From positions 3,592,001 to 3,656,000 of the forward strand of contig NZ_CP053439.1 of the NCBI RefSeq assembly GCF_000769405.2: DNA of 64,000 nt. The letters are read 5' to 3'. This document shows positions 18,799 through 25,529 of the stretch, piece by piece. Below the pieces are notes generated by a model. The model saw nothing but the letters and a program-made list of their open reading frames with translations. It ran no database searches and had not been told where the DNA came from. The position numbers and the translations under genes were made by a program. Position 1 is the stretch's first letter; the number at the start of each line of letters is the position of its first letter. The stretch is from Rhizobium brockwellii (GTDB lineage: Bacteria > Pseudomonadota > Alphaproteobacteria > Rhizobiales > Rhizobiaceae).

Positions 18799-18984
18799 GT
18801 ACGACGAACCCCTTCTGAACGCGCCTGCCAGCGCGGGCACGCTGCGCATGCCTGATCAACTGACCTGTAAACAGAACATCGGGGACCTAAATCTTCGCGA
18901 AAAGAAGCCCCTCTCGTATTCGATGACTAGAATTCAGGCATCTGTTTTAATTCGCGGTAAATGGCGGGGCCGAAATCCAGGAAT

Positions 18985-18999
18985 GTTTTTGTTTTGTTC
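18985..18999 (+). promoter_or_regulatory. Candidate LexA (SOS) box upstream of ruvC
   Basis: GTTT-N7-GTTC at 18985-18999 differs at one base from the alphaproteobacterial LexA consensus GTTC-N7-GTTC. It lies 43 bp before the ruvC start codon. ruvCAB belongs to the SOS regulon in several alphaproteobacteria. The tract is T-rich, so a chance match is possible. Confidence 0.4.
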
Positions 19000-19042
19000 A
19001 CATGTCGGTGGCAGTTAATTCGTAATCGCTATAGGTTGAACC

Positions 19043-19552
19043 ATGCAAAATACGATTCGCATCGTCGGCATCGATCCCGGGCTTCGCCGCACCGGCTGGG
19101 GAATCATCGAGACATCAGGCAATTCGCTGCGGTTTGTGGCATCCGGAACCGTGACCTCCGATGGCGACATGGACCTTGCCTCCCGCCTTTGCCAGTTGCA
19201 CGACGGCCTGGCGGAAATCGTCCACAGCTACAAGCCGGATGAGGCCGCCGTCGAACAAACCTTCGTCAACAAGGATGCGGTGGCGACCCTGAAGCTTGGC
19301 CAGGCCCGCGGCATCGCCATGCTGGTGCCGGCGCGCGCCGGGCTGCCGGTCTCCGAATATGCCCCGAACGCCGTGAAGAAGGCAGTCATCGGCGTCGGCC
19401 ACGGCGAAAAGCAGCAGATCCACATGATGCTGAAGATCCTGATGCCGAAGGCCGAATTCAAGGGCAACGACGCCGCCGACGCCCTGGCGATCGCCATCTG
19501 CCATGCGCATAATCGCGGCAGCAACCGGATGCGGCAGGCGCTGGCCGGCTAA
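19043..19552 (+). CDS. ruvC: Crossover junction endodeoxyribonuclease RuvC
   Basis: Holliday-junction resolvase, 169 residues, acting as a dimer with RuvAB in recombinational repair. The catalytic acidic residues are in place: Asp in [14 protein letters not shown] (N-terminus), Glu in [11 protein letters not shown] (about residue 69), and the paired acids in [17 protein letters not shown] near the C-terminus. It is the first gene of the local ruv cluster, but a toxin-antitoxin pair separates it from ruvA. Confidence 0.97.
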   Translation: MQNTIRIVGIDPGLRRTGWGIIETSGNSLRFVASGTVTSDGDMDLASRLCQLHDGLAEIVHSYKPDEAAVEQTFVNKDAVATLKLGQARGIAMLVPARAGLPVSEYAPNAVKKAVIGVGHGEKQQIHMMLKILMPKAEFKGNDAADALAIAICHAHNRGSNRMRQALAG

Positions 19553-19584
19553 TCTGTTCTTGACTTGTTCCCATTCGATGATAA

Positions 19585-19605
19585 GTAATACCTCGGAGGT
19601 ATTAC
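19585..19605 (+). promoter_or_regulatory. Palindromic operator over the vapB ribosome-binding site
   Basis: GTAATACC (19585-19592) and GGTATTAC (19598-19605) form a perfect inverted repeat with a 5-bp TCGGA centre. The Shine-Dalgarno CGGAGG lies inside it and the vapB ATG starts 2 bp later. This is the expected position for autorepression by a VapBC complex. Confidence 0.65.
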
Positions 19606-19606
19606 C

Positions 19607-19870
19607 ATGCGCGTGACGGAAAAAGGCCAGGTGACCATTCCCAAGGACATCCGAGACCGTTTGAAGATCGGCCCCGGATCCGAGGTGGATTTCGTTGCCG
19701 ATGAAAAGGGTGCCCGCCTCGTTGTCCTATCCAGCAGGATAGAGCCATCACAGGACGATTTTGAGTCCTGGCTCGGCAGTATGAGCGGGACCCTCGACAC
19801 CAGCGGCATGACGACCGATGAGTTCATGGAATGGTTGAGGGGACCACGTGATGACCTCAGTCCTCGTTGA
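19607..19870 (+). CDS. vapB: AbrB/SpoVT-type antitoxin (VapB family)
   Basis: An 87-residue antitoxin. Its N-terminal swapped-hairpin DNA-binding domain reads MRVTEKGQVTIPKDIRDRLK then GPGSEVDFV, the classic AbrB fold. The acidic C-terminal tail (DFESWLGSMSGTLDTSGM) would bind the toxin. A perfect palindrome covers its ribosome-binding site, consistent with autoregulation. It starts 54 bp after ruvC and overlaps the toxin gene by 20 bp. Confidence 0.9.
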   Translation: MRVTEKGQVTIPKDIRDRLKIGPGSEVDFVADEKGARLVVLSSRIEPSQDDFESWLGSMSGTLDTSGMTTDEFMEWLRGPRDDLSPR

Positions 19871-20267
19871 TACGAACATCTTCATCGATATTTTCGGGCC
19901 GGATAATCCTTTCAGGGAATGGTCCGCGCGGGCGTTGAGCATATTGCGCCCGGATTCGCAATTCATCATGACACCGGTCGTCTGGGCGGAGTTGGCAAGC
20001 ATGACCCCGCGCGAGGAAACCCTCGCATTTCTCCTGTCGCGACTGAACCTGATCCGCGAGGCCCTGCCGTTTCCCGCCGCGTACCGGGCCGGCATGGCCC
20101 ACGCGCAGTACCGGAGAAGCGGCGGCCTGCGCGATCGCACCCTGCCGGATTTTTTCATCGGGGCGCACGCCCTCGTTCGATCGCACCGCCTTCTGACGCG
20201 CGATGGCGCGCGCTACCGCTCCTATTTCCCTGAATTGGACATCATTTCTCCCGAAACGCATCCTTGA
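19851..20267 (+). CDS. vapC: PIN-domain ribonuclease toxin VapC
   Basis: 138-residue PIN-domain RNase, presumed to cleave structured RNA such as initiator tRNA or rRNA. The four acidic residues of the active site appear in order: Asp in [12 protein letters not shown], Glu in VVWAELASM, Asp in [10 protein letters not shown] and Asp in [12 protein letters not shown] at 19851 is preferred over a GTG one codon upstream, with GAGGGG as ribosome-binding site. It overlaps vapB by 20 bp and ends 13 bp before ruvA, so ruvA may be read through from this unit. Confidence 0.92.
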   Translation: MTSVLVDTNIFIDIFGPDNPFREWSARALSILRPDSQFIMTPVVWAELASMTPREETLAFLLSRLNLIREALPFPAAYRAGMAHAQYRRSGGLRDRTLPDFFIGAHALVRSHRLLTRDGARYRSYFPELDIISPETHP

Positions 20268-20280
20268 GAGACCGCGACCC

Positions 20281-20895
20281 ATGATCGGCAAGCTGAAAGG
20301 CACCATAGACGAGATCGGCGAAGACTATGTGCTCGTCGATGTACACGGCGTCTGCTACGTCGCCCATTGCTCGGCCCGCACCCTGTCGAAGCTTGGCTCG
20401 ACTGGTGAGGCCTGCGTGCTGTTTATCGAAACCTATGTGCGCGAGGACCAGCTGAAGCTCTTCGGTTTCATGACCGCGCTGGAGCGGGAATGGTTCAACC
20501 TGCTCCAGAGCGTTCAAGGCGTCGGCGCCAAGGTGGCGCTCGCCGTGCTCTCGACGCTGACCCCAGGCGAACTTGCCAATGCGATCGCCCTGCAGGATCG
20601 CACCGCAGTCTCCCGTGCGCCGGGCGTCGGTCCCAAGGTGGCGATGCGCCTCGTCACCGAACTCAAGAACCGGGCGCCTGCCTTTGCCGGCGAAGCGATC
20701 AATATCGCTCTCAAGCAGGAACTCGGCGAAGGCGTCGCGGCCGCCCCGGTCGCCGACGCGGTATCTGCATTGACCAACCTCGGCTATTCCCGCGACCAGG
20801 CCGCCAATGCGGTTGCCGCGGCAATGAAGACAGCGGGTGATCACGCCGACAGCGCCAAGCTGATCAGGCTGGGATTGAAGGAACTGGCGCGGTGA
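20281..20895 (+). CDS. ruvA: Holliday junction branch migration protein RuvA
   Basis: 204-residue junction-binding subunit that loads RuvB hexamers. It shows the OB-fold start [21 protein letters not shown], the helix-hairpin-helix motifs around [15 protein letters not shown] and [15 protein letters not shown], and the C-terminal RuvB-binding domain [17 protein letters not shown]. The start is set at 20281 since the upstream frame overlaps vapC. ruvB follows 83 bp downstream. Confidence 0.97.
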   Translation: MIGKLKGTIDEIGEDYVLVDVHGVCYVAHCSARTLSKLGSTGEACVLFIETYVREDQLKLFGFMTALEREWFNLLQSVQGVGAKVALAVLSTLTPGELANAIALQDRTAVSRAPGVGPKVAMRLVTELKNRAPAFAGEAINIALKQELGEGVAAAPVADAVSALTNLGYSRDQAANAVAAAMKTAGDHADSAKLIRLGLKELAR

Positions 20896-20978
20896 AAAGC
20901 CGCAAAACCGATGATGGGATGTCGAGGCAGCCGTTTTTTGGTGTATTGGTGTGACAGGATTGAAAACGGAATGAGAGC

Positions 20979-22019
20979 ATGAGCGAACCCGCCCGCCTGA
21001 TATCGCCGGAAAAGCGGGGCGAAGACCTTGATATCACGTTGCGCCCGCAATCGCTGGACGAGTTCACCGGCCAGGCGGAAGCGCGCGCCAATCTCAAGGT
21101 CTTCATCGAGGCGGCGAAAAACCGCGGCGAAGCGCTGGACCATGTGCTCTTCGTCGGTCCGCCGGGCCTTGGCAAGACGACGCTGGCGCAGATCATGGCC
21201 AAAGAGCTCGGCGTCAACTTCCGCTCGACGTCGGGCCCGGTGATCGCCAAGGCCGGCGATCTCGCTGCCCTGCTCACCAATCTCGAGGAGCGCGACGTGC
21301 TCTTCATCGACGAGATCCATCGCCTCAACCCCGCCGTCGAGGAAATCCTCTATCCGGCCATGGAAGATTTCCAGCTCGACCTCATCATCGGGGAAGGCCC
21401 TGCGGCTCGCTCGGTGAAGATCGACTTGTCGAAATTCACACTGGTGGCGGCCACCACCCGCCTCGGCCTGTTGACGACGCCGCTGCGCGACCGCTTTGGC
21501 ATTCCGGTGCGCCTGAGCTTCTACACCGTCGAGGAGCTGGAACTGATCGTGCGCCGTGGCGCGCGGCTGATGAACCTGCCGATCACTGAGGAGGGCGCCC
21601 GCGAGATCGCAAGACGTGCCCGTGGCACTCCGCGCATCGCCGGCCGGCTGTTGCGGCGCGTGCGCGACTTTGCCGAGGTGGCAAGGGCGGAGGCCGTCAC
21701 CCGCGAGATCGCCGACGAGGCGCTGACCCGCCTGCTGGTCGACAATGTCGGCTTCGACCAGCTCGACAAACGTTACCTCAATATGATCGCGGTCAATTTC
21801 GGCGGCGGCCCGGTCGGCATCGAAACCATTGCCGCCGGCCTTTCCGAGCCGCGCGACGCGATCGAGGACATCATCGAGCCCTACATGATCCAGCAGGGTT
21901 TCATTCAGCGCACGCCACGCGGCCGTGTCCTGACCGCAATCGCGTGGAAACATCTGGGAATGCAACCACCTAAGGATATGGAGGCTGCGCAGTTCCGGCT
22001 GTTCCAGGAGGACAATTGA
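20979..22019 (+). CDS. ruvB: Holliday junction branch migration DNA helicase RuvB
   Basis: 346-residue AAA+ motor that drives branch migration with RuvA. Walker [20 protein letters not shown], Walker [17 protein letters not shown], the arginine-finger region [21 protein letters not shown] and the C-terminal winged helix ([12 protein letters not shown]) are all present, and the length is normal. Its stop TGA is directly followed by the GTG start of the next gene. Confidence 0.98.
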   Translation: MSEPARLISPEKRGEDLDITLRPQSLDEFTGQAEARANLKVFIEAAKNRGEALDHVLFVGPPGLGKTTLAQIMAKELGVNFRSTSGPVIAKAGDLAALLTNLEERDVLFIDEIHRLNPAVEEILYPAMEDFQLDLIIGEGPAARSVKIDLSKFTLVAATTRLGLLTTPLRDRFGIPVRLSFYTVEELELIVRRGARLMNLPITEEGAREIARRARGTPRIAGRLLRRVRDFAEVARAEAVTREIADEALTRLLVDNVGFDQLDKRYLNMIAVNFGGGPVGIETIAAGLSEPRDAIEDIIEPYMIQQGFIQRTPRGRVLTAIAWKHLGMQPPKDMEAAQFRLFQEDN

Positions 22020-22922
22020 GTGATCACCCGCCGCGGATTTTTCAAGGTTCTCGGCGGCAGTGTCGCAGGCGTCATGTCGCTCGGTGGTTATGCCTTTGCT
22101 TATGAACCGCTCGCGCGTCTCTCCATCACCCGCTACCAGCTGACGCCGCCGGGCTGGACGCCAGGGCTCAAGCTGCGCGTCGTCGCGCTCGCCGATCTCC
22201 ATGCCTGTGAACCCTGGATGTCGGCAGGCCGTATTGCCGCGATCTGCCACAGGGCGAATGAACTCGAAGGCGACGTCACCGTCCTGCTCGGCGATTACGC
22301 GGCCGGCATGAACATGGTGACGCAATACGTGCATTCGAGCCAATGGTCGAAGGCGCTCTCTACCTTGCAGGCCCCTCTCGGCGTCCATGCGATCATGGGC
22401 AACCACGATTGGTGGGAGGACAGGACCGCTCAGAAGAACGGCGGGATGGAAACATTCGGACACCGAGCCCTCGCCGACGTCGGCATCCCGGTCTACGGCA
22501 ACCACGCCGTTCGGCTCGAAAAGGATGGCCGCGGCTTTTGGCTCGCAGGCCTCGAAGATCAGCTGGCGCTGCTGCCCGGCCGGAAGTGGGGCCGCACGCA
22601 GATGCTCGGCCTCGACGATCTCGATGGAACGATGGCTCAGGTGACGGACGATGCGCCCGTCATTCTGCTCGCTCATGAGCCAGATATCTTTCCGCGCGTG
22701 CCGGAGCGCGTCTCGTTGACGCTATCGGGCCACACGCACGGCGGACAGATCCGTTTCCTCGGCCGTTCGCCTATCGTGCCCTCGCGCTACGGCAACCGCT
22801 ACGCCTATGGCCATATGATCGAGGAGGGGCGTAATATCATCGTCTCCGGTGGCCTCGGCTGCTCCATCGCGCCGGTGCGCTTCGGCGTGCCGCCGGAAAT
22901 TGTCGTCATCGATCTTGGATAG
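22020..22922 (+). CDS. Tat-exported metallophosphoesterase (YaeI-like)
   Basis: 300-residue calcineurin-like phosphoesterase beginning with a GTG immediately after the ruvB stop. The N-terminus ITRRGFFKVLGGSVAGVMS is a twin-arginine signal (TRRGFFK), so the enzyme should be exported folded or held at the membrane. Metal-binding motifs: ALADLHACEPW, LLGDYAAG, MGNHDWW, and SGHTHGGQIRF. The related E. coli YaeI is a phosphodiesterase; a role in lipid or nucleotide metabolism is possible but not shown. It is translationally linked to ruvB by position. Confidence 0.9.
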   Translation: MITRRGFFKVLGGSVAGVMSLGGYAFAYEPLARLSITRYQLTPPGWTPGLKLRVVALADLHACEPWMSAGRIAAICHRANELEGDVTVLLGDYAAGMNMVTQYVHSSQWSKALSTLQAPLGVHAIMGNHDWWEDRTAQKNGGMETFGHRALADVGIPVYGNHAVRLEKDGRGFWLAGLEDQLALLPGRKWGRTQMLGLDDLDGTMAQVTDDAPVILLAHEPDIFPRVPERVSLTLSGHTHGGQIRFLGRSPIVPSRYGNRYAYGHMIEEGRNIIVSGGLGCSIAPVRFGVPPEIVVIDLG

Positions 22923-22928
22923 AATGGC

Positions 22929-23441
22929 ATGGCCAAGCGCACTCTCATCCGCCTGAATGCGGGCGCTGAGCGTTTCAACTATCGCATTGCCGGCCTCGGC
23001 TTTCGCGATGGCCACGTGCTCGTTCATCGCGCCGTGCATGAGCCCTTCTGGACCTTTCCGGGCGGCAGGGCGGAAGTCGGCGAGACGTCGGAGGAAACGC
23101 TCAAACGGGAGATGGTCGAGGAACTGGGCGTTGAGGTGACCGTCCATCGCCTGCTCTGGATCGTCGAAAATTTTTTCCACTACGAACAGCGCGACTGGCA
23201 TGAACTCGGGCTTTATTACCTGTTGGAGATTCCGCCGGAATTCCCCTTCCAGCCGGGCGAGATCATCCACCGGGTCGAGGACGGCGACAACCATCTCGAA
23301 TTCAAATGGGTGCTTGCGACGCGGGAGGCCCTGACCGCACTCGACATCCCGCCCTATTTCATCGCCGATGAAATCGAAACCCTACCCGTTGCGCCACGTC
23401 ATCTCGTCTGGCGGGACGGCGATCTCGACGGCAAAGACTGA
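22929..23441 (+). CDS. Nudix hydrolase
   Basis: 170-residue member of the Nudix family, which hydrolyses nucleoside diphosphates linked to other groups. The complete Nudix box is present at about residues 45-67: G-x5-E-x7-REUxEExGU seen as GRAEVGETSEETLKREMVEE then LGV. The substrate cannot be told from sequence. It starts 6 bp after the phosphoesterase gene and probably belongs to the same transcript. Confidence 0.9.
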   Translation: MAKRTLIRLNAGAERFNYRIAGLGFRDGHVLVHRAVHEPFWTFPGGRAEVGETSEETLKREMVEELGVEVTVHRLLWIVENFFHYEQRDWHELGLYYLLEIPPEFPFQPGEIIHRVEDGDNHLEFKWVLATREALTALDIPPYFIADEIETLPVAPRHLVWRDGDLDGKD

Positions 23442-23449
23442 CGCAAGCA

Positions 23450-23503
23450 ATTCAAAGTGTTACAGCGTCCTCCGCGTGCCTCAAAAGGCGCGCGGCGCTG
23501 TAG
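23450..23503. repeat. Intergenic GC-rich palindromic repeat (copy 2)
   Basis: ATTCAAAGTGTTACAGCGTCC leads into a hairpin that ends GCGCGGCGCTGTAG. It is the same unit as at 13751-13794 (inverted), 24097, 45532-45586 and 50824. It lies between the Nudix gene and the DinB-family gene. Confidence 0.85.
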
Positions 23504-23532
23504 CCAAAAGCGCTTAAAGAGGAGATGCGCCG

Positions 23533-24096
23533 ATGCCGACCTTCGATCCTGTCAGGCCATTCCGCAAACTTGCCTATAACAACGCCCTTGCCAACCGCCG
23601 GCTGCTTCAGGCCTGCGCGACATTGAAGCCCGGCGAATTCGAAGCGCCGCGCACAAGCTTCTTCCCCTCGATCAAGGAAACCTTGAACCACACCATCACC
23701 GTCGACTGGTTCTATATCGACGGCCTGGAAGGCGGCACGCTCGGACTCAAGGCCTTCGAGGTCGACGAACCATTCCATGACGTTTCCTCGCTGGCAGACG
23801 CGCAGGCGAAGGTCGATCAGCGCCTGGTGGCACTTTGCGAGGCCCTAACGCCGGAGAAGCTCACCTCGACAATCAGCCTCCATCGCGGCGCCCGCATCCA
23901 GGAAGAGCGGATGGAAGACGTGCTCGGCCACCTCTTCCAGCATCAGACCCATCATCGCGGACAGGTGCATGCGATGCTCTCCGGCACCAGCGTCGCTCCG
24001 CCGCAACTCGACGAATTCATCGTTGCCGACGATGCGCGGTTTCGCGGCGCAGAACTCCCCGCTCTCGGCTGGAGCGAAGAAACGCTGATGCGCTGA
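23533..24096 (+). CDS. DinB-family protein
   Basis: 187-residue four-helix-bundle protein of the DinB/YfiT superfamily. The three metal-binding histidines typical of the fold can be placed at about residue 53 (LNHTITVDW) and within GHLFQHQTHHRGQVHAML (about 136-153). Members include mycothiol- and bacillithiol-dependent transferases, but the substrate here is unknown. It is flanked by two copies of the GC-rich repeat and appears to be a single-gene unit. Confidence 0.88.
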   Translation: MPTFDPVRPFRKLAYNNALANRRLLQACATLKPGEFEAPRTSFFPSIKETLNHTITVDWFYIDGLEGGTLGLKAFEVDEPFHDVSSLADAQAKVDQRLVALCEALTPEKLTSTISLHRGARIQEERMEDVLGHLFQHQTHHRGQVHAMLSGTSVAPPQLDEFIVADDARFRGAELPALGWSEETLMR

Positions 24097-24145
24097 TTTC
24101 AAAGTGTTAAAGCGTCCTTAGCGCGTCCTATCGGACGCGCTGCGC
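24097..24145. repeat. Intergenic GC-rich palindromic repeat (copy 3), possible bidirectional terminator
   Basis: TTCAAAGTGTTAAAGCGTCC leads into GCGCGTCC-TATC-GGACGCGC at 24121-24140, a perfect 8-bp hairpin. It begins immediately after the dinB stop and ends 1 bp before the acvB stop on the other strand, so it forms the whole spacer between convergent genes. Confidence 0.85.
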
Positions 24146-24146
24146 A

Positions 24147-25529
24147 TTAATCCTGCAGCCGCCTCTTCAGGCCGTCGATGATCGTCTTCGTGAGAAGGTC
24201 GTAATTCTCGTCGAAGTGATGATCGCCCGGCAGTTCGATGACCTCGGCGCCGCTATCCTTCAGTGCCGGACAGGCGACATCGTCATCGTCGTCCTTGCCG
24301 TAGATGCATTGCACGAGCTTCGGATCGATGTTCTTCAGATCGCCGACGGGATCGCCTCCCGCTCCTTCCGTCTTCTGGCCGAGCCAGCCGAGAACAGAGA
24401 TGACGTAGTCAACTTCGTGCGAAAGTGACAGCAGCGACAATTGTGCGACCGCCGACTTTTCGGCTGGCTTGAGGAGCTGGTAAGTAGCCGGCACGACATC
24501 GGCACCGAAGGAATAACCGATGAGCAGCACATGCTTCACCTTCCACTGCTTACGGTAGAAATCGATGATCTTCGAAAGATCGGCGGCTGTCTCCTCCGGC
24601 TTGCGCTCCTTCCAGAAATAGTGGAGCGAATCGACGCCGACGACCGGAATACCTTCCTTCTGCAGCGTGCCGCCGACCTCCTTGTCGATGTCGCGCCAGC
24701 CGCCGTCGCCGGAATAGATCACCGCCATCGTATCGAAGGCCGGCGTTGCCTCGAGCACAGCCAGCGGCAGGCCGAGCGGGTTGCCGAAGGCGCCGGAGGC
24801 GGTGACGAGATCGTCGAGCGTATCGGCAAACGCCGTCTGCGCATCGTCGGTGGAATCGCGGATCTCGATCGCGTCATGGGCCTTCTTCAGCGCCTCGGCA
24901 TGCGCCCGACCATCCTTGTTGGCATCAGGCGTGAAGACGGTAACGATCGGGTCCGGCAACACGCCGTCGCTGAGGCCATAGACGGTGCGTTCGCCGACCA
25001 CTTGCTTGGACGCCGGCGTGCAAAGCTCCTTGGCAAGCGGAATGCCGGCGACCGGATTAACGGCAAGTGTCTGGCCGATCGTCGCATCCGGCGTTTGCGC
25101 GGCGATCGCCAGCGCTAAGGCCCCGCCCTCGCCGATACCGGCGACGATCGGCAGGTGATAGGCGTTGTTGCCGGTCGCGCGCTGCACCTGCTGGCTCAGC
25201 GATTCGATGTCGGACACCATGTAGACGCAGCCGTCGTTGAGGCTGACGTCATACTGGCTGAGCGCCTGGATATAGGATGGAAAGTCAACGCCGATGACGA
25301 CGGCGCCTTCGGCGACCAACCTGTCGGCTTCGGCTTTCTCATAGTCGCCCCAGCCGGCGGCATCCGAGATCAGCATCACCGTGCCCTTCACCTCCCCTTC
25401 CGGCAGGAAGATGTGCGGCGACGGGATGAGCCCGGTTTCGAAGCTCTGCGTGGTCTCTTCGGCGGCGTCAGCCGGTGCGGCCGCGAGCATGCAGGCGCAT
25501 GCCGTGGCAAGAAGGATTGTTCTGATCAT
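24147..25529 (-). CDS. acvB: AcvB/VirJ family protein, probable lysyl-phosphatidylglycerol hydrolase
   Basis: 460-residue exported protein with a Sec signal peptide (MIRTILLATACACMLAAAPADA). The C-terminal half is the VirJ domain with an alpha/beta-hydrolase nucleophile motif GYSFGADVV (about residue 335) and a late histidine in LPGDHHFDENY. Agrobacterium AcvB hydrolyses lysyl-phosphatidylglycerol in the periplasm and is needed for virulence. It overlaps the end of lpiA by 4 bp (ATGA), the lpiA-acvB operon order known in Rhizobium tropici. Synthesis and breakdown of the same lipid are therefore co-expressed. Confidence 0.93.
   Translation of the reverse strand: MIRTILLATACACMLAAAPADAAEETTQSFETGLIPSPHIFLPEGEVKGTVMLISDAAGWGDYEKAEADRLVAEGAVVIGVDFPSYIQALSQYDVSLNDGCVYMVSDIESLSQQVQRATGNNAYHLPIVAGIGEGGALALAIAAQTPDATIGQTLAVNPVAGIPLAKELCTPASKQVVGERTVYGLSDGVLPDPIVTVFTPDANKDGRAHAEALKKAHDAIEIRDSTDDAQTAFADTLDDLVTASGAFGNPLGLPLAVLEATPAFDTMAVIYSGDGGWRDIDKEVGGTLQKEGIPVVGVDSLHYFWKERKPEETAADLSKIIDFYRKQWKVKHVLLIGYSFGADVVPATYQLLKPAEKSAVAQLSLLSLSHEVDYVISVLGWLGQKTEGAGGDPVGDLKNIDPKLVQCIYGKDDDDDVACPALKDSGAEVIELPGDHHFDENYDLLTKTIIDGLKRRLQD

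Noticed and set aside
20841..22676. A 611-codon minus-strand open frame opposite ruvB and the phosphoesterase gene
   Set aside because: Antisense shadow crossing two well-conserved genes; no ribosome-binding site or domain.
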